64,000 nt of DNA from an uncultured Roseovarius sp. (GTDB taxonomy: Bacteria; Pseudomonadota; Alphaproteobacteria; Rhodobacterales; Rhodobacteraceae): positions 898,334-962,333 of the forward strand of contig CANMBU010000003.1 of NCBI GenBank assembly GCA_947496175.1. Reading direction: 5' to 3'. The position numbers and the translations under genes were made by a program. This document shows, piece by piece, positions 45,324-55,664 of the stretch. Each line of letters starts with the position of its first letter. The stretch's first letter is position 1. The notes under the pieces were generated by a model. That model was not told the DNA's origin. It made no database searches and was given only the letters and a program-made list of their open reading frames with translations.

Positions 45324-46144
45324 CAGACCGCCACCGGTGCTGAGATATGCGGATCAGGGTCATAGCCCGTGATGTCAATATCCTCGAATTTGAAATCAAA
45401 TATGGACGAGACCTCCCGCGTGATCCGCAGCTTGGGCAAGGGTTTTGGTGTGCGCGTCAATTGAAGTGCCACCTGTTCAGTATGGTTCGAATAGATATGC
45501 GCATCCCCAATCGTGTGCACGAAATCACCCGCCTCGTATCCTGTCACATGCGCCAGCATTTCCAGAAGCAGCGCGTAAGAGGCGATGTTGAACGGCACCC
45601 CGAGAAACATGTCTGCTGAACGTTGATAAAGCTGCAAATGCATTTTGCGCCCGATGATCCGCACCTGCCACAGCGTGTGACAAGGTGGAAGGGCCATGTC
45701 CGGCACATCTCCGGGGTTCCAGGCAGACACGATCAAACGGCGGCTGTCCGGCGTGGTCTTGATCATCTCCATCAAATTGGAGATCTGATCAATCTCACGG
45801 CGGCGAAACAGCTCGGGATCATCCGTTGGCTCAAGTGCGGGAAACCGCCGCCACTGGTGGCCGTAAACCGGACCGAGATCACCATCCTCGTCCGCCCATT
45901 CATCCCAGATCGAAACCCCGTTCTCCTTCAGATAGCGGATGTTTGTGTCGCCTGAGAGAAACCACAAAAGCTCATGAATGATCGACCGCAGATGCAGCTT
46001 TTTGGTTGTGACCAAAGGAAATCCTTCTGACAGCGGATAACGCGCCTGCAGTCCAAAGGCCGAAATCGTGCCAGTCCCCGTCCGGTCAGAGGAGGATTGC
46101 CCCCTATCAAGAACCTGCTGCAGGGCGTCATGATATTGTTGCAT
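45323..46144 (-). CDS. thyA: Thymidylate synthase
   Basis: A 273-residue ThyA making dTMP from dUMP and methylene-tetrahydrofolate. It has [26 protein letters not shown], the nucleophile Cys in [29 protein letters not shown] and HIYSNH. The gene order thyA-folA supplies both the methylation and the cofactor recycling. No thyX is seen. Confidence 0.97.
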   Translation of the reverse strand: MQQYHDALQQVLDRGQSSSDRTGTGTISAFGLQARYPLSEGFPLVTTKKLHLRSIIHELLWFLSGDTNIRYLKENGVSIWDEWADEDGDLGPVYGHQWRRFPALEPTDDPELFRRREIDQISNLMEMIKTTPDSRRLIVSAWNPGDVPDMALPPCHTLWQVRIIGRKMHLQLYQRSADMFLGVPFNIASYALLLEMLAHVTGYEAGDFVHTIGDAHIYSNHTEQVALQLTRTPKPLPKLRITREVSSIFDFKFEDIDITGYDPDPHISAPVAV

Positions 46145-46373
46145 GCGTTTCCATCCGGCGAAGATAGCCTGTTGGAAAAACCACAGGCCGAGTCGATCAC
46201 GACTATATATGGCAGCGCAGAGCGCTGAAACCTCAATATCAGGTGAAAGTAAGGGAAACCGCGCTGAATTCAGTTGGTCTGGTCAGACCCGTTGCTCACG
46301 AATCTGTCTCTGGACTCACCCCCCAAATCCGCTACCTCTTGGACAACGCAAAACAAATTTCAGGGAGATGCGT

Positions 46374-46802
46374 ATGGGTCTGAAATACCTGCATACGATG
46401 GTCCGGGTCAAAGACCTCGATGAGTCGCTCGCGTTCTACAAGCTTCTGGGCCTCAAAGAGACCCGCCGTTATGACAATGAAGGCGGGCGGTTTTCGCTTA
46501 TCTTCATGGCCCCCGAGGGACAGGAAGAGTGCCCTGTTGAGCTCACGTACAACTGGGATGGCGATGAGGCTCTGCCCTCGGACAGCCGTCATTTCGGACA
46601 TCTCGCCTACCGTGTCGACAATATTTACGAGACCTGCCAGCACCTGATGGACAACGGCGTGACCATCAACCGCCCGCCGCGCGACGGGCACATGGCCTTT
46701 GTGCGCAGCCCGGACAATATCTCGATTGAGCTTTTGCAGGCCGGTGATGCCCTACCCCCAGCTGAGCCTTGGGCGAGTATGGAAAACACAGGGCATTGGT
46801 GA
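46374..46802 (+). CDS. gloA: Lactoylglutathione lyase (glyoxalase I)
   Basis: A 142-residue glyoxalase I that detoxifies methylglyoxal with glutathione. The vicinal-oxygen-chelate fold shows LHTMVRVKDLDESLAFY, ETRRYDNEGGRFSLIFM, VELTYNWDGD, FGHLAYRVDN and ISIELLQ, giving the His/Glu metal ligands of the zinc or nickel site. Its stop overlaps the next ATG (TGATG). Confidence 0.94.
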   Translation: MGLKYLHTMVRVKDLDESLAFYKLLGLKETRRYDNEGGRFSLIFMAPEGQEECPVELTYNWDGDEALPSDSRHFGHLAYRVDNIYETCQHLMDNGVTINRPPRDGHMAFVRSPDNISIELLQAGDALPPAEPWASMENTGHW

Positions 46803-47413
46803 TGCGTGCAGGTCTGATATGGACCGTGGCGGCTCTTGCGATTTCGACTTCGCCGATACAGGCCGATCCACTGGCCGATGCGGCGGCAGAACAGGTCGGC
46901 GTGACCGTGTACTACGACCCGTCCTATCAGGGCCTCTCGTTCCCCGGCGGGGACATCCCACGTGACCGCGGCGTGTGTACCGATGTGGTGATCCGCGCCC
47001 TGCGCGATGCGCATAACATCGACCTGCAAGTCGCTGTGAACCGGGACATGAAAGCGGCCTTCTCGGCGTACCCCGCGATCTGGGGCCTGAGCACCACGGA
47101 TCGCAATATTGACCACCGCCGCGTGCCCAACCTTGAGACCTTGCTTGACCGGATTGGCATAGCGCGTCCACCCAGCGACAATCCGGATGATTTCGCCCCC
47201 GGCGACATCGTCAGCTGGCGGCTCGTGGGGTCCAACCTTCCGCATATCGGGATCGTCAGCACCCAGCGGACTGCGGACGGGACACGCCCCCTCATCACCC
47301 ATAACATTGGTCAGGGCACACGCACCGAAGACATTCTGTTCGTTCACCAGATGGTCATGCGCGCCCGGATGGACGACGCCGCGCGTACGCGGTTGCGCCG
47401 CCTGTCTGAGTGA
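46802..47413 (+). CDS. DUF1287 exported protein
   Basis: A 203-residue exported protein: a short signal peptide (MRAGLIWTVAALAISTSPIQA) is followed by the DUF1287 domain, with YDPSYQGLSFPGGDIPRDRGVCTDVVIRALRDA and the C-terminal PHIGIVS. The Cys and a His in these motifs recall NlpC/P60-like hydrolases, which suggests cell-wall or peptide cleavage, but activity is unproven. It is coupled on both sides by overlapping start/stop codons. Confidence 0.83.
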   Translation: MRAGLIWTVAALAISTSPIQADPLADAAAEQVGVTVYYDPSYQGLSFPGGDIPRDRGVCTDVVIRALRDAHNIDLQVAVNRDMKAAFSAYPAIWGLSTTDRNIDHRRVPNLETLLDRIGIARPPSDNPDDFAPGDIVSWRLVGSNLPHIGIVSTQRTADGTRPLITHNIGQGTRTEDILFVHQMVMRARMDDAARTRLRRLSE

Positions 47414-48129
47414 TGGTGATGGGGCGTCGGACTGCGGTCTGTGCACTGTGCGCGGCTTTGCTTTTCTCTCCCATCCAGGCTGCTGCGCAAACCTGCCGCC
47501 TTGCTCTGGTGCTGGCGGTCGATGTGTCCTCGTCTGTAGATCAACGGGAATATGACCTGCAGCGAATTGGTCTTGCGGCGGCGCTCGACTCCGATGAAGT
47601 GCGCCACGCGATACTGCATGGCGCCCCCGGAACCGTGGCTTTGGCCGTGTATGAATGGAGCGGGTTTTACCAGCACAAGCTGCAGCTGGACTGGGCCATC
47701 CTTGACAGCGAGGCGGCGATCACAGCCGCGGCGGCCAAATTGGCCGACATGCGGCGCAGCCATGACGACTTTCCCACCTCCATGGGCCCGGCCCTCGGTT
47801 TTGGCGCCTCACTCTTGCAGCGCGCGCCAAGCTGTACGCGCAAGGTGATTGATGTTTCAGGCGACGGGGTGAACAACTACCGCTACGGCCCGCGCGAGGC
47901 CTATAAACATTTCCCGCTGAAGGACGTGACCGTAAATGGCCTGGTGATCCTCGGCGAGGACGCCAATGTGCTGGCATATTACGGCTCTGAGGTTCTGCAT
48001 GGGCCAGGCGCGTTTTTGGTCGTGGCCAACGGGTTCGAGGAGTTCCGAGAGGCGATGACCAAAAAGCTCTACCGCGAGATTAACGACATCGTTCTGGGCC
48101 GTGCCCCGTCACCGCAAGAGCCCGGATGA
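47413..48129 (+). CDS. DUF1194 exported VWA-like protein, copy 1
   Basis: A 238-residue exported protein with a signal peptide (VCALCAALLFSPIQAAAQ) and a DUF1194 domain of the von Willebrand A type: the metal-site motif AVDVSSSVDQREYDLQR, then DVSGDGVNNYR near 150. Two cysteines (TCRLALV, SCTRKV) may be paired. Several starts (GTG 47410, ATG 47413, ATG 47419) are possible. The next gene is a paralogue that overlaps by four bases. Confidence 0.83.
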   Translation: MVMGRRTAVCALCAALLFSPIQAAAQTCRLALVLAVDVSSSVDQREYDLQRIGLAAALDSDEVRHAILHGAPGTVALAVYEWSGFYQHKLQLDWAILDSEAAITAAAAKLADMRRSHDDFPTSMGPALGFGASLLQRAPSCTRKVIDVSGDGVNNYRYGPREAYKHFPLKDVTVNGLVILGEDANVLAYYGSEVLHGPGAFLVVANGFEEFREAMTKKLYREINDIVLGRAPSPQEPG

Positions 48130-48866
48130 TCAGAACCGCGCTCTTTGTTATTGTCGCGCTCTTCGCCACGTCCACGGCCCAGGCGCAATGCCGTCAGGCC
48201 CTGGCGCTTGGCTTTGATGTCTCGGGATCTGTCGACGAAGAGGAATACCGCCTCCAGCTTGACGGGCTGGCCACAGCACTTGCCGATCCAGAGGTGCGTC
48301 ATGCGTTTCTGATCACACCGCACACCCCTGTGCGCCTTATGATGTTTGAGTGGAGCGGGCCGCGCGATCAGCGTATTGTCCTGCCCTGGACAGACATTCA
48401 AGACGACACAGACCTCGACGCGCTCATAGCGACGTTGCAAAACACCCTGCCTGCGCGCGCACGAGATAACGACACCGCGATCGCGGATGCCATGATCTTT
48501 GGCGCCCGCGAACTCCTGCAACATCAGGACTGCTGGTTGCGAACGTTGGATATTTCAGGAGACGGGCCAGACAATATCGGCCTGCACCCGCAATCGGTGA
48601 CCGAGGATGTTCTGGGCGACATCACCATCAACGGTCTGGTCATCGTACCCAATTCCCGCGCCAACGTCTCCAAGAACCGCTCCAAGTCAGAGACGCTTTT
48701 GTCCTACTACATGATCCACGTGATCCGCGGGCCCGGCGCCTTTGTCGAGGCGGCCGCAGATCACAGGGATTTTGCCGACGCCATGCGCCGCAAACTCATC
48801 CGTGAACTGCGTCTGCCCAATCTGTCCTGGCTCTCGCTCGCGCCGCCGCACCTGCTGCGTCAGTAG
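48126..48866 (+). CDS. DUF1194 exported VWA-like protein, copy 2
   Basis: A 246-residue paralogue of the preceding gene with its own signal peptide (MIRTALFVIVALFATSTAQA). The metal site is GFDVSGSVDEEEYRLQL and the second landmark is LDISGDGPDNIG. It keeps the same layout, including the two cysteines (QCRQAL, DCWLRT) and the C-terminal HVIRGPGAFVEAA. The overlap ATGA couples it to copy 1. It converges with a MarR regulator by seven bases. Confidence 0.83.
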   Translation: MIRTALFVIVALFATSTAQAQCRQALALGFDVSGSVDEEEYRLQLDGLATALADPEVRHAFLITPHTPVRLMMFEWSGPRDQRIVLPWTDIQDDTDLDALIATLQNTLPARARDNDTAIADAMIFGARELLQHQDCWLRTLDISGDGPDNIGLHPQSVTEDVLGDITINGLVIVPNSRANVSKNRSKSETLLSYYMIHVIRGPGAFVEAAADHRDFADAMRRKLIRELRLPNLSWLSLAPPHLLRQ

Positions 48867-49360
48867 ATATACCGAATCTGATCGGCCCAGTAGCGTTCCA
48901 CCCGACGCAAGGATGACGTGATCATGTCGATCCCGTCATGACCAATCACGCCCTTGCTTTCCAACCCCTCTGCGTGGCGTTCAAACAAAGCCGCCACAAC
49001 ATCGCGAATGCCACGCCCCTTCTCGGTCAGGCGCACGCGCACTGACCGGCGATCAATCTCACACCGCTGATGATGCATATAGCCTGTATCGACCAGCTTC
49101 TTGAGGTTATAGCTGACATTGCTGCCCTGATAATACCCACGCGATTTAAGCTCTCCCGCGGTCACCTCATTGTCGCTGATGTTGAACAACAAAAGCGCCT
49201 GCACCGCGTTGATATCGAGGATCCCCACACGCTCAAACTCATCCTTGATCACGTCCAGCAAAAGCCGGTGCAACCGCTCTACCAGCGCCAACGCATCAAG
49301 GTAGTTTGTGAAAAACCCGTCGCCCGTCATCTGCGAGGGCATGTTTGACTGAAAACTCAT
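48860..49360 (-). CDS. MarR-family regulator (LdtR-like)
   Basis: A 166-residue MarR-type dimer. The winged helix shows TAGELKSRGYYQGSNVSYNLKKLVDTGYMHHQ and RRSVRVRLTEKG. The YYQGSNVSYNLKKLV stretch is shared with the alphaproteobacterial LdtR group, regulators of cell-wall L,D-transpeptidase genes, but no such gene is in the window, so the name is only suggestive. It may also control the convergent exported proteins, which would be an inference from position alone. Confidence 0.8.
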   Translation of the reverse strand: MSFQSNMPSQMTGDGFFTNYLDALALVERLHRLLLDVIKDEFERVGILDINAVQALLLFNISDNEVTAGELKSRGYYQGSNVSYNLKKLVDTGYMHHQRCEIDRRSVRVRLTEKGRGIRDVVAALFERHAEGLESKGVIGHDGIDMITSSLRRVERYWADQIRYIY

Positions 49361-49440
49361 TATACATCTCCGTGCGATACTGCTCGGCGATGGGTTTGGC
49401 GGAAAATGCCCAATATTCAGTTAAATACGCGCAATAACGT

Positions 49441-49713
49441 CTAAAATGCCGCAGAACTGGGTGCGCTGCTCTCTAAAATACGCGAGATGAGGCCCCTGAA
49501 CTTCTCAGGCGCATTGTCCTGTCCACTGATCCAGATATAGAGATCCTGATCGTTTTCTTCCAAAAGCGCCTCATAGAGATCAAGCTCTCTAGCGCTCAGC
49601 CCTGCCAGATGCGCCTCGGCAAAGCGCATTAGAAGGATATCCATTTCCTTGGTGCCGCGCCGCATTGAGCGCATGTGCAGCCGTTTCAAGCGGGTGTGAC
49701 CGTCTTCACTCAA
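49441..49713 (-). CDS. sdhE: Succinate dehydrogenase flavinylation factor SdhE
   Basis: A 90-residue protein of the SdhE/SDH5 family that helps attach FAD to the flavoprotein of succinate dehydrogenase. The signature MRSMRRGTKEMDILL and LYEALLEENDQDLYIWISG are clear. The conserved N-terminal part (HTRLKRLHMRS) needs the TTG at 49713, which overlaps the stop of the upstream HTH gene by eight bases, so translation is probably coupled. A longer frame from 49878 is the shadow of that HTH gene. Confidence 0.9.
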   Translation of the reverse strand: MSEDGHTRLKRLHMRSMRRGTKEMDILLMRFAEAHLAGLSARELDLYEALLEENDQDLYIWISGQDNAPEKFRGLISRILESSAPSSAAF

Positions 49714-50110
49714 CCGGCTGCTCTCGCACGGAGGACCGTAAGCTGCGCTCCAGCATCGCAAGCCGGTCCGCAGACGCGGTGATCTGCGCGCGCAGGTCGC
49801 GCATGTCCCGCAGAATATTGGCCACATCAGGGTTGCCGCCGTTGCGCTCATCCGGGCCATCCGGCGCATCGCCTTCACCGCTGATCAGCCACAGCAATGA
49901 CACGTTGAGAACCCCCGCCAGCATCGACAGTTTGTTGGCGCGTGGCTCATTCAGATCATCTTCCCAAGCGCGCAGCGTCTTGAGCTTAATCCCCAGGCGT
50001 CGCGCCAGTTCTTCCTGCGTCATGCCGGCCACCTCGCGGGCGCCTGCCACACGATCCCCAAATGTCGTCGCTTCGGGGTTATACCAGTCGTCTTTGCTCG
50101 GTGCGTTCAT
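49706..50110 (-). CDS. XRE-type HTH regulator
   Basis: A 134-residue DNA-binding protein. The Cro/C1 helix-turn-helix covers residues 18-70 (VAGAREVAGMTQEELARRLGIK and LKTLRAWEDDLNEPRANKL), followed by an acidic linker and a C-terminal coiled segment ILRDMRDLRAQITASADRL. It overlaps sdhE. A link to succinate dehydrogenase control is possible but not shown. Confidence 0.85.
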   Translation of the reverse strand: MNAPSKDDWYNPEATTFGDRVAGAREVAGMTQEELARRLGIKLKTLRAWEDDLNEPRANKLSMLAGVLNVSLLWLISGEGDAPDGPDERNGGNPDVANILRDMRDLRAQITASADRLAMLERSLRSSVREQPVE

Positions 50111-50185
50111 GTTTCACTCTCCAGGCTCCAGGGTCTTGCTTGCACGTAACCCGCAATGTTGTCTTGAACCCAATCCGTGCTCTAA

Positions 50186-51427
<1,242 letters not shown>

Positions 51428-51460
51428 TCCTGTGTTTCAGAGGCAGATACGGAGCCAAAT

Positions 51461-51874
51461 GTGAGCGACGAGCTTCCAGACTATTATTTCCGCGTCCGTG
51501 AGAACGGCGCGTTCGTCTTTCGCGTAGACACCGAAAACCGTCAGCGCCGTATTGAGATGGACCAGATTGCGGTGATCAACATTCGCAATGGACAAATCAA
51601 ACCGCATGGCGAGCGCGCGTTGAGCGAAGAAGACCTGGAGACTATTCAGACGTGGATGGCAGAGCGCGCCGCCCTTCTGGCACAGCGCGATATTGACGAC
51701 ATTCACCGCGCCGTGGATTACCTCAACACCACCACCCATTGGGCCCAGTCACGCGCCAGTGATGAAGACCTCGAAGAGGTCACAGATGCGCTTTTGCTGG
51801 CCATGCATGACCTGCGCTCGGTTCTGGTGCGCAAAAAGGCGGATCGGCTGTTGGCTGGGGATGATGAAGACTAA
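51461..51874 (+). CDS. Hypothetical protein, 137 aa
   Basis: A 137-residue soluble, acidic protein with an N-terminal sheet-like part (DYYFRVRENGAFVFRVDTENRQ) and a helical rest ending RKKADRLLAGDDED. It starts with GTG at 51461 after GGAGCC. I do not recognise it, though similar proteins accompany aspC in Rhodobacteraceae. It lies 33 bp after aspC in the same direction and 29 bp from the convergent ligase. Confidence 0.65.
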   Translation: MSDELPDYYFRVRENGAFVFRVDTENRQRRIEMDQIAVINIRNGQIKPHGERALSEEDLETIQTWMAERAALLAQRDIDDIHRAVDYLNTTTHWAQSRASDEDLEEVTDALLLAMHDLRSVLVRKKADRLLAGDDED

Positions 51875-51903
51875 AGGCTCCAATCCCACTAAATCGTTTT
51901 AGA

Positions 51904-53373
51904 TCAACCGCCTGAAAGACGGTCTCGAAGTGCGGTCTTGAGCACTTTCCCGTAATTATTCTTCGGTATATCCTCGACAAAAACATAGGCCTTGGGCCGC
52001 TTGAACCGCGCGATATTTGCAAGGCAATGGGCATCAAGCGTCGCCTCATTCAGGCCTTTTCTACGTTCTACGACAAAGGCCACCACGTCTTCACCCCATT
52101 GTTCAGAGGGACGCCCGATCACCGAGGCCTCAACGACGTCAGGATGGGCCAAAAGCACCTCCTCCACCTCGCGAGGATAAATATTCTGCCCGCCAGAGAT
52201 GATCATATCCTTGGAACGGTCCACAAGCGTCAGATACCCCTCGTCATCCAGATGCCCCATATCGCCCGTGCGCAACCACCCATCGCGCAGCGCCTCGGCC
52301 GTTGCCTTGGAATTTTGCCAATACCCCGGCATCACTAGGTCTCCTCGCACCTCAACCTCACCAATCTGTCCTGACTTCAATATTGCACCAGAACCACTTG
52401 TAATCCTGAGAGAAACACCGCTCTGAGCTTGCCCCACTGTGGTAAGTTTCCGCCCCGCCACAATATCTTCCCGACCAAGAGCGGTGATCCCCATCGGTGC
52501 CTCACCTTGCCCGTAGATTTGCAGAAACACAGGCCCAAACTGCGCAAGCGCAGCGCGCAAGTCCACCTCGTAGAGCGGCGCACCCCCTAGCACGACGCTG
52601 CGCAACCCTCGACCGGTGCGTCCCGCCTCCTGCGCCCAAGCCGTCAGGCGAGTGAGCATCGTCGGAGCCGCAAACAAATGCAGCCGATCAAAATGCGCCG
52701 CCAGTTCAAGAAGTTCGCCGGGATCAAAACCTCCGGACACCGGCACGATGTGCCGCGCGCCTTTGAGCACATGCACCAACGCGTATAGCCCCGCGCCATG
52801 GCTCATTGGCGCGGCGTAGAGCGTGGCATCGTCAGGTGTGACTTCGTCAACAGACGTCAGATAACTCTCCGACATCACCCGCAGCATCCCATGGGTGATC
52901 TGCACCCCTTTGGGCCGCCCCGTTGTGCCAGAGGTGTAGAACAACCACGCAAGGTCAGATGAAACGCGCGTGGCAACATCTGCAACGGGCGCACTGGAAA
53001 GGACCTCAGGGGTCAATACGTCCACCACGCCTGTCAAGACCTCCGCCTGCGCACCCGTCGACACACACAACGTTGCCCCGGCGTTGTCTATAATCCACGC
53101 CGCTTCCTTGCCATGCAGTCGCGCATTGATCGGCACCGCCACCAGCCCCGCGTACCAGACGCCGAAGAGCGAAATGAGGTAATCGGGATGATTGCCCATA
53201 AATATCGCCACCCGATCACCAGGTTTCAGGCCTCGCGCCAAAAACGCCCCGGCCATGCGTGCCGCGCGATCACGAAACCCGGCATAGTCACAGACCATAT
53301 TATGTCCATAAATGATCGCCGGGGCCGCACCCCGCGCCTTTGCCTGATCTTCCAGCCAGCCCGCAATATTCAT
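51904..53373 (-). CDS. Acyl-CoA ligase (AMP-binding family)
   Basis: A 489-residue adenylate-forming ligase. The P-loop is FYTSGTTGRPKGVQ, the core motif is YGQGEAPMG, WLRTGDMGHLDDEGYLTLVDRSKDMI holds the hinge, and the catalytic Lys is in KNNYGKVLK near the C-terminus. It activates a carboxylic acid to its CoA ester; chain length is not predictable. GGAGG supports the start at 53373. It is divergent from accB, across a small palindrome. Confidence 0.88.
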   Translation of the reverse strand: MNIAGWLEDQAKARGAAPAIIYGHNMVCDYAGFRDRAARMAGAFLARGLKPGDRVAIFMGNHPDYLISLFGVWYAGLVAVPINARLHGKEAAWIIDNAGATLCVSTGAQAEVLTGVVDVLTPEVLSSAPVADVATRVSSDLAWLFYTSGTTGRPKGVQITHGMLRVMSESYLTSVDEVTPDDATLYAAPMSHGAGLYALVHVLKGARHIVPVSGGFDPGELLELAAHFDRLHLFAAPTMLTRLTAWAQEAGRTGRGLRSVVLGGAPLYEVDLRAALAQFGPVFLQIYGQGEAPMGITALGREDIVAGRKLTTVGQAQSGVSLRITSGSGAILKSGQIGEVEVRGDLVMPGYWQNSKATAEALRDGWLRTGDMGHLDDEGYLTLVDRSKDMIISGGQNIYPREVEEVLLAHPDVVEASVIGRPSEQWGEDVVAFVVERRKGLNEATLDAHCLANIARFKRPKAYVFVEDIPKNNYGKVLKTALRDRLSGG

Positions 53374-53474
53374 GAACGTGCCCTCCAAGGTCACAAAACC
53401 ACCTGTAGCGTCCTCCGGCAATCCATCTCACTTGCGAAATCTCCGGTAAAATCAGGCATAAACCGCGTAAAGTG

Positions 53475-53485
53475 GACGTTACGTC
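53475..53485. promoter_or_regulatory. Palindrome between acyl-CoA ligase and accB
   Basis: gacgt-t-acgtc, set in a near-palindromic gtggacgttacgtcac (53472-53487 region), lies in the divergent gap of two lipid genes. It could be an operator for a fatty-acid regulator; no protein is assigned. Confidence 0.25.
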
Positions 53486-53640
53486 ACCTTTTTTCGATTT
53501 CCCCCTCGCAATCGGACGGCAAATACGCCAAATTCCTAGCTAAATCCGCGCTTTTCAAGGGATGGCGCATCCCCTATAAGCGCGCAAAAAGATGCAAGGC
53601 CCTATGGACTGGGCCGAAATGCAAGGTTCGAGGATACAGG

Positions 53641-54141
53641 ATGCCGAATAAATCGCACGAGGCGGATGTCGCCTTTATCAAGGCCCTCGCAGAAGTGCTT
53701 CAAGACAATGATCTGACAGAGCTTGAGGTCAAGCGTGATTACGGCGCCGATGACGCCCTTAATGTCCGCGTGAGCCGCAAACAAAAGGTTGTCGCACAAA
53801 TGGCCGCGGCCCCGATCGCGGCTCCCGCAGCTGCACCAGCCGCCCCGACATCGGCACCCTCTACGCCTGCCGCAGAGGCCAGCCCGGCAGAAGATCCCGC
53901 AAGCCATCCCGGCGCGGTGACATCTCCGATGGTAGGCACTGTTTATATGCAGGCTGAACCCGGTTCTCCGGCCTTTGTGTCCGTTGGCGATCAGGTTTCG
54001 GAAGGCGATACTATTCTCATTGTGGAAGCCATGAAAACCATGAACCACATCCCCGCCCCGCGCGCAGGGACAGTCAAACGCATTCTGGTCGAAGACGGTG
54101 CGGCCATTGAGTTTGGCACGCCGCTGATGATCATCGAGTAA
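53641..54141 (+). CDS. accB: Biotin carboxyl carrier protein of acetyl-CoA carboxylase
   Basis: A 166-residue carrier. The N-terminal helical part binds AccC, an Ala/Pro-rich linker spans about 56-90, and the biotinyl domain carries the biotinylated Lys132 in VEAMKTMNHIPAPRAG. It starts at 53641; a frame reaching back to 53113 only runs through the divergent ligase gene. It is followed after 11 bp by accC, its partner in the first step of fatty-acid synthesis. Confidence 0.97.
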   Translation: MPNKSHEADVAFIKALAEVLQDNDLTELEVKRDYGADDALNVRVSRKQKVVAQMAAAPIAAPAAAPAAPTSAPSTPAAEASPAEDPASHPGAVTSPMVGTVYMQAEPGSPAFVSVGDQVSEGDTILIVEAMKTMNHIPAPRAGTVKRILVEDGAAIEFGTPLMIIE

Positions 54142-54152
54142 GGTTTTACACG

Positions 54153-55502
54153 ATGTTCGACAAAATTCTTGTGGCCAACCGAGGCGAGATCGCACTCCGT
54201 GTGATCCGGGCCGCGCGCGAGATGGGAATTCAGACCGTTGCAGTCCATTCCACCGCAGACACCGACGCCATGCATGTACGCATGGCCGACGAGAGTGTTT
54301 GCATCGGCCCGCCCCCCGGCACCGACAGCTATCTCTCGATCCCGTCGATCATTGCCGCCTGCGAAATCACAGGTGCACAGGCCATCCACCCTGGCTACGG
54401 GTTTCTGTCCGAGAACGCCAATTTCGTGCAGATCGTTGATGACCACGACCTGACCTTTATCGGCCCGACGGCCAAACATATTCAGGTTATGGGCGACAAG
54501 ATCACGGCCAAAGACACGATGAAAGAGCTCGGCGTGCCTTGTGTGCCCGGCTCTGACGGCGGTGTGCCTGATCTCGAAACCGCCCGCGCATTGTGCAAAG
54601 ACATCGGCTATCCGGTGATCGTCAAGGCCACGGCAGGTGGCGGCGGGCGCGGTATGAAAGTCGCGCAAACCGCCGATGATATCGACATGGCCTTTCAAAC
54701 CGCCCGGTCAGAGGCCAAGGCCGCCTTCGGCAATGATGAGGTCTATATCGAAAAATACCTCACCACGCCGCGCCACATCGAAATTCAGGTCTTTGGCGAC
54801 GGCAAGGGCAAGGCGGTGCATCTGGGAGAGCGCGACTGTTCCTTACAGCGCCGCCACCAGAAAGTCCTGGAAGAGGCCCCCGGCCCCTGCATCTCAGAGG
54901 AAGAGCGCGCGCGTATTGGCAAGATCTGTGCCGATGCCGTGGCCAAGATTGATTATGCCGGTGCTGGCACTATCGAGTTTCTCTATGAGAATGGAGAGTT
55001 CTATTTCATCGAAATGAACACCCGTCTGCAGGTCGAACACCCTGTGACCGAGGCCATCTTCGATGTTGATCTGGTGCGCGAGCAAATCCGTGTCGCCGCT
55101 GGCCTGCCGATGTCGTTTACCCAAGATGATCTGAGCATCAATGGTCACGCTATCGAGGTGCGCATCAACGCCGAGAAACTGCCCGAGTTTGCCCCACGCC
55201 CCGGTCGCATCAGCCAGTTTCACGCTCCTGGCGGCCTTGGCGTGCGGATGGATTCCGCCCTTTATGACGGCTACACGATCCCACCCCATTACGACAGCTT
55301 GATTGCCAAGCTGATCGTACACGGACCAGACCGCGCCTCGGCGCTTGCACGTCTGGACCGCGCTTTGGGGGAATTGATTGTAGATGGCGTGGACACCACC
55401 GTGCCACTCTTCCATGCGCTTTTGCAGGAAAACGACGTTCTGGATGGATCGTACAATATTCACTGGTTAGAACACTGGTTAGAGACCAATCTGCAGGACT
55501 GA
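54153..55502 (+). CDS. accC: Biotin carboxylase subunit of acetyl-CoA carboxylase
   Basis: A 449-residue ATP-grasp enzyme that carboxylates biotin on AccB. It has KILVANRGEIALRVIRAARE at the start, IHPGYGFLSENA, the glycine-rich TAGGGGRGMKV, HIEIQVFGDG, EMNTRLQVEHPVTE and the catalytic region DCSLQRRHQK. Length is typical. accD and accA are not in the window. Confidence 0.98.
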   Translation: MFDKILVANRGEIALRVIRAAREMGIQTVAVHSTADTDAMHVRMADESVCIGPPPGTDSYLSIPSIIAACEITGAQAIHPGYGFLSENANFVQIVDDHDLTFIGPTAKHIQVMGDKITAKDTMKELGVPCVPGSDGGVPDLETARALCKDIGYPVIVKATAGGGGRGMKVAQTADDIDMAFQTARSEAKAAFGNDEVYIEKYLTTPRHIEIQVFGDGKGKAVHLGERDCSLQRRHQKVLEEAPGPCISEEERARIGKICADAVAKIDYAGAGTIEFLYENGEFYFIEMNTRLQVEHPVTEAIFDVDLVREQIRVAAGLPMSFTQDDLSINGHAIEVRINAEKLPEFAPRPGRISQFHAPGGLGVRMDSALYDGYTIPPHYDSLIAKLIVHGPDRASALARLDRALGELIVDGVDTTVPLFHALLQENDVLDGSYNIHWLEHWLETNLQD

Positions 55503-55664
55503 GCCTCTTCAGATTCCCCTGGCAGCAATCAGGTGAGCCACAAACGTCTTTTTTTTGTCGCCACCGAAGAGCGTTCTTTGATTATTGCATCGAACAGCCT
55601 AGCATCCTTGTCACGCACCACGGGGCATCGCCCCACTTTTTTAGCTAAACAGGGACATGTGCTC

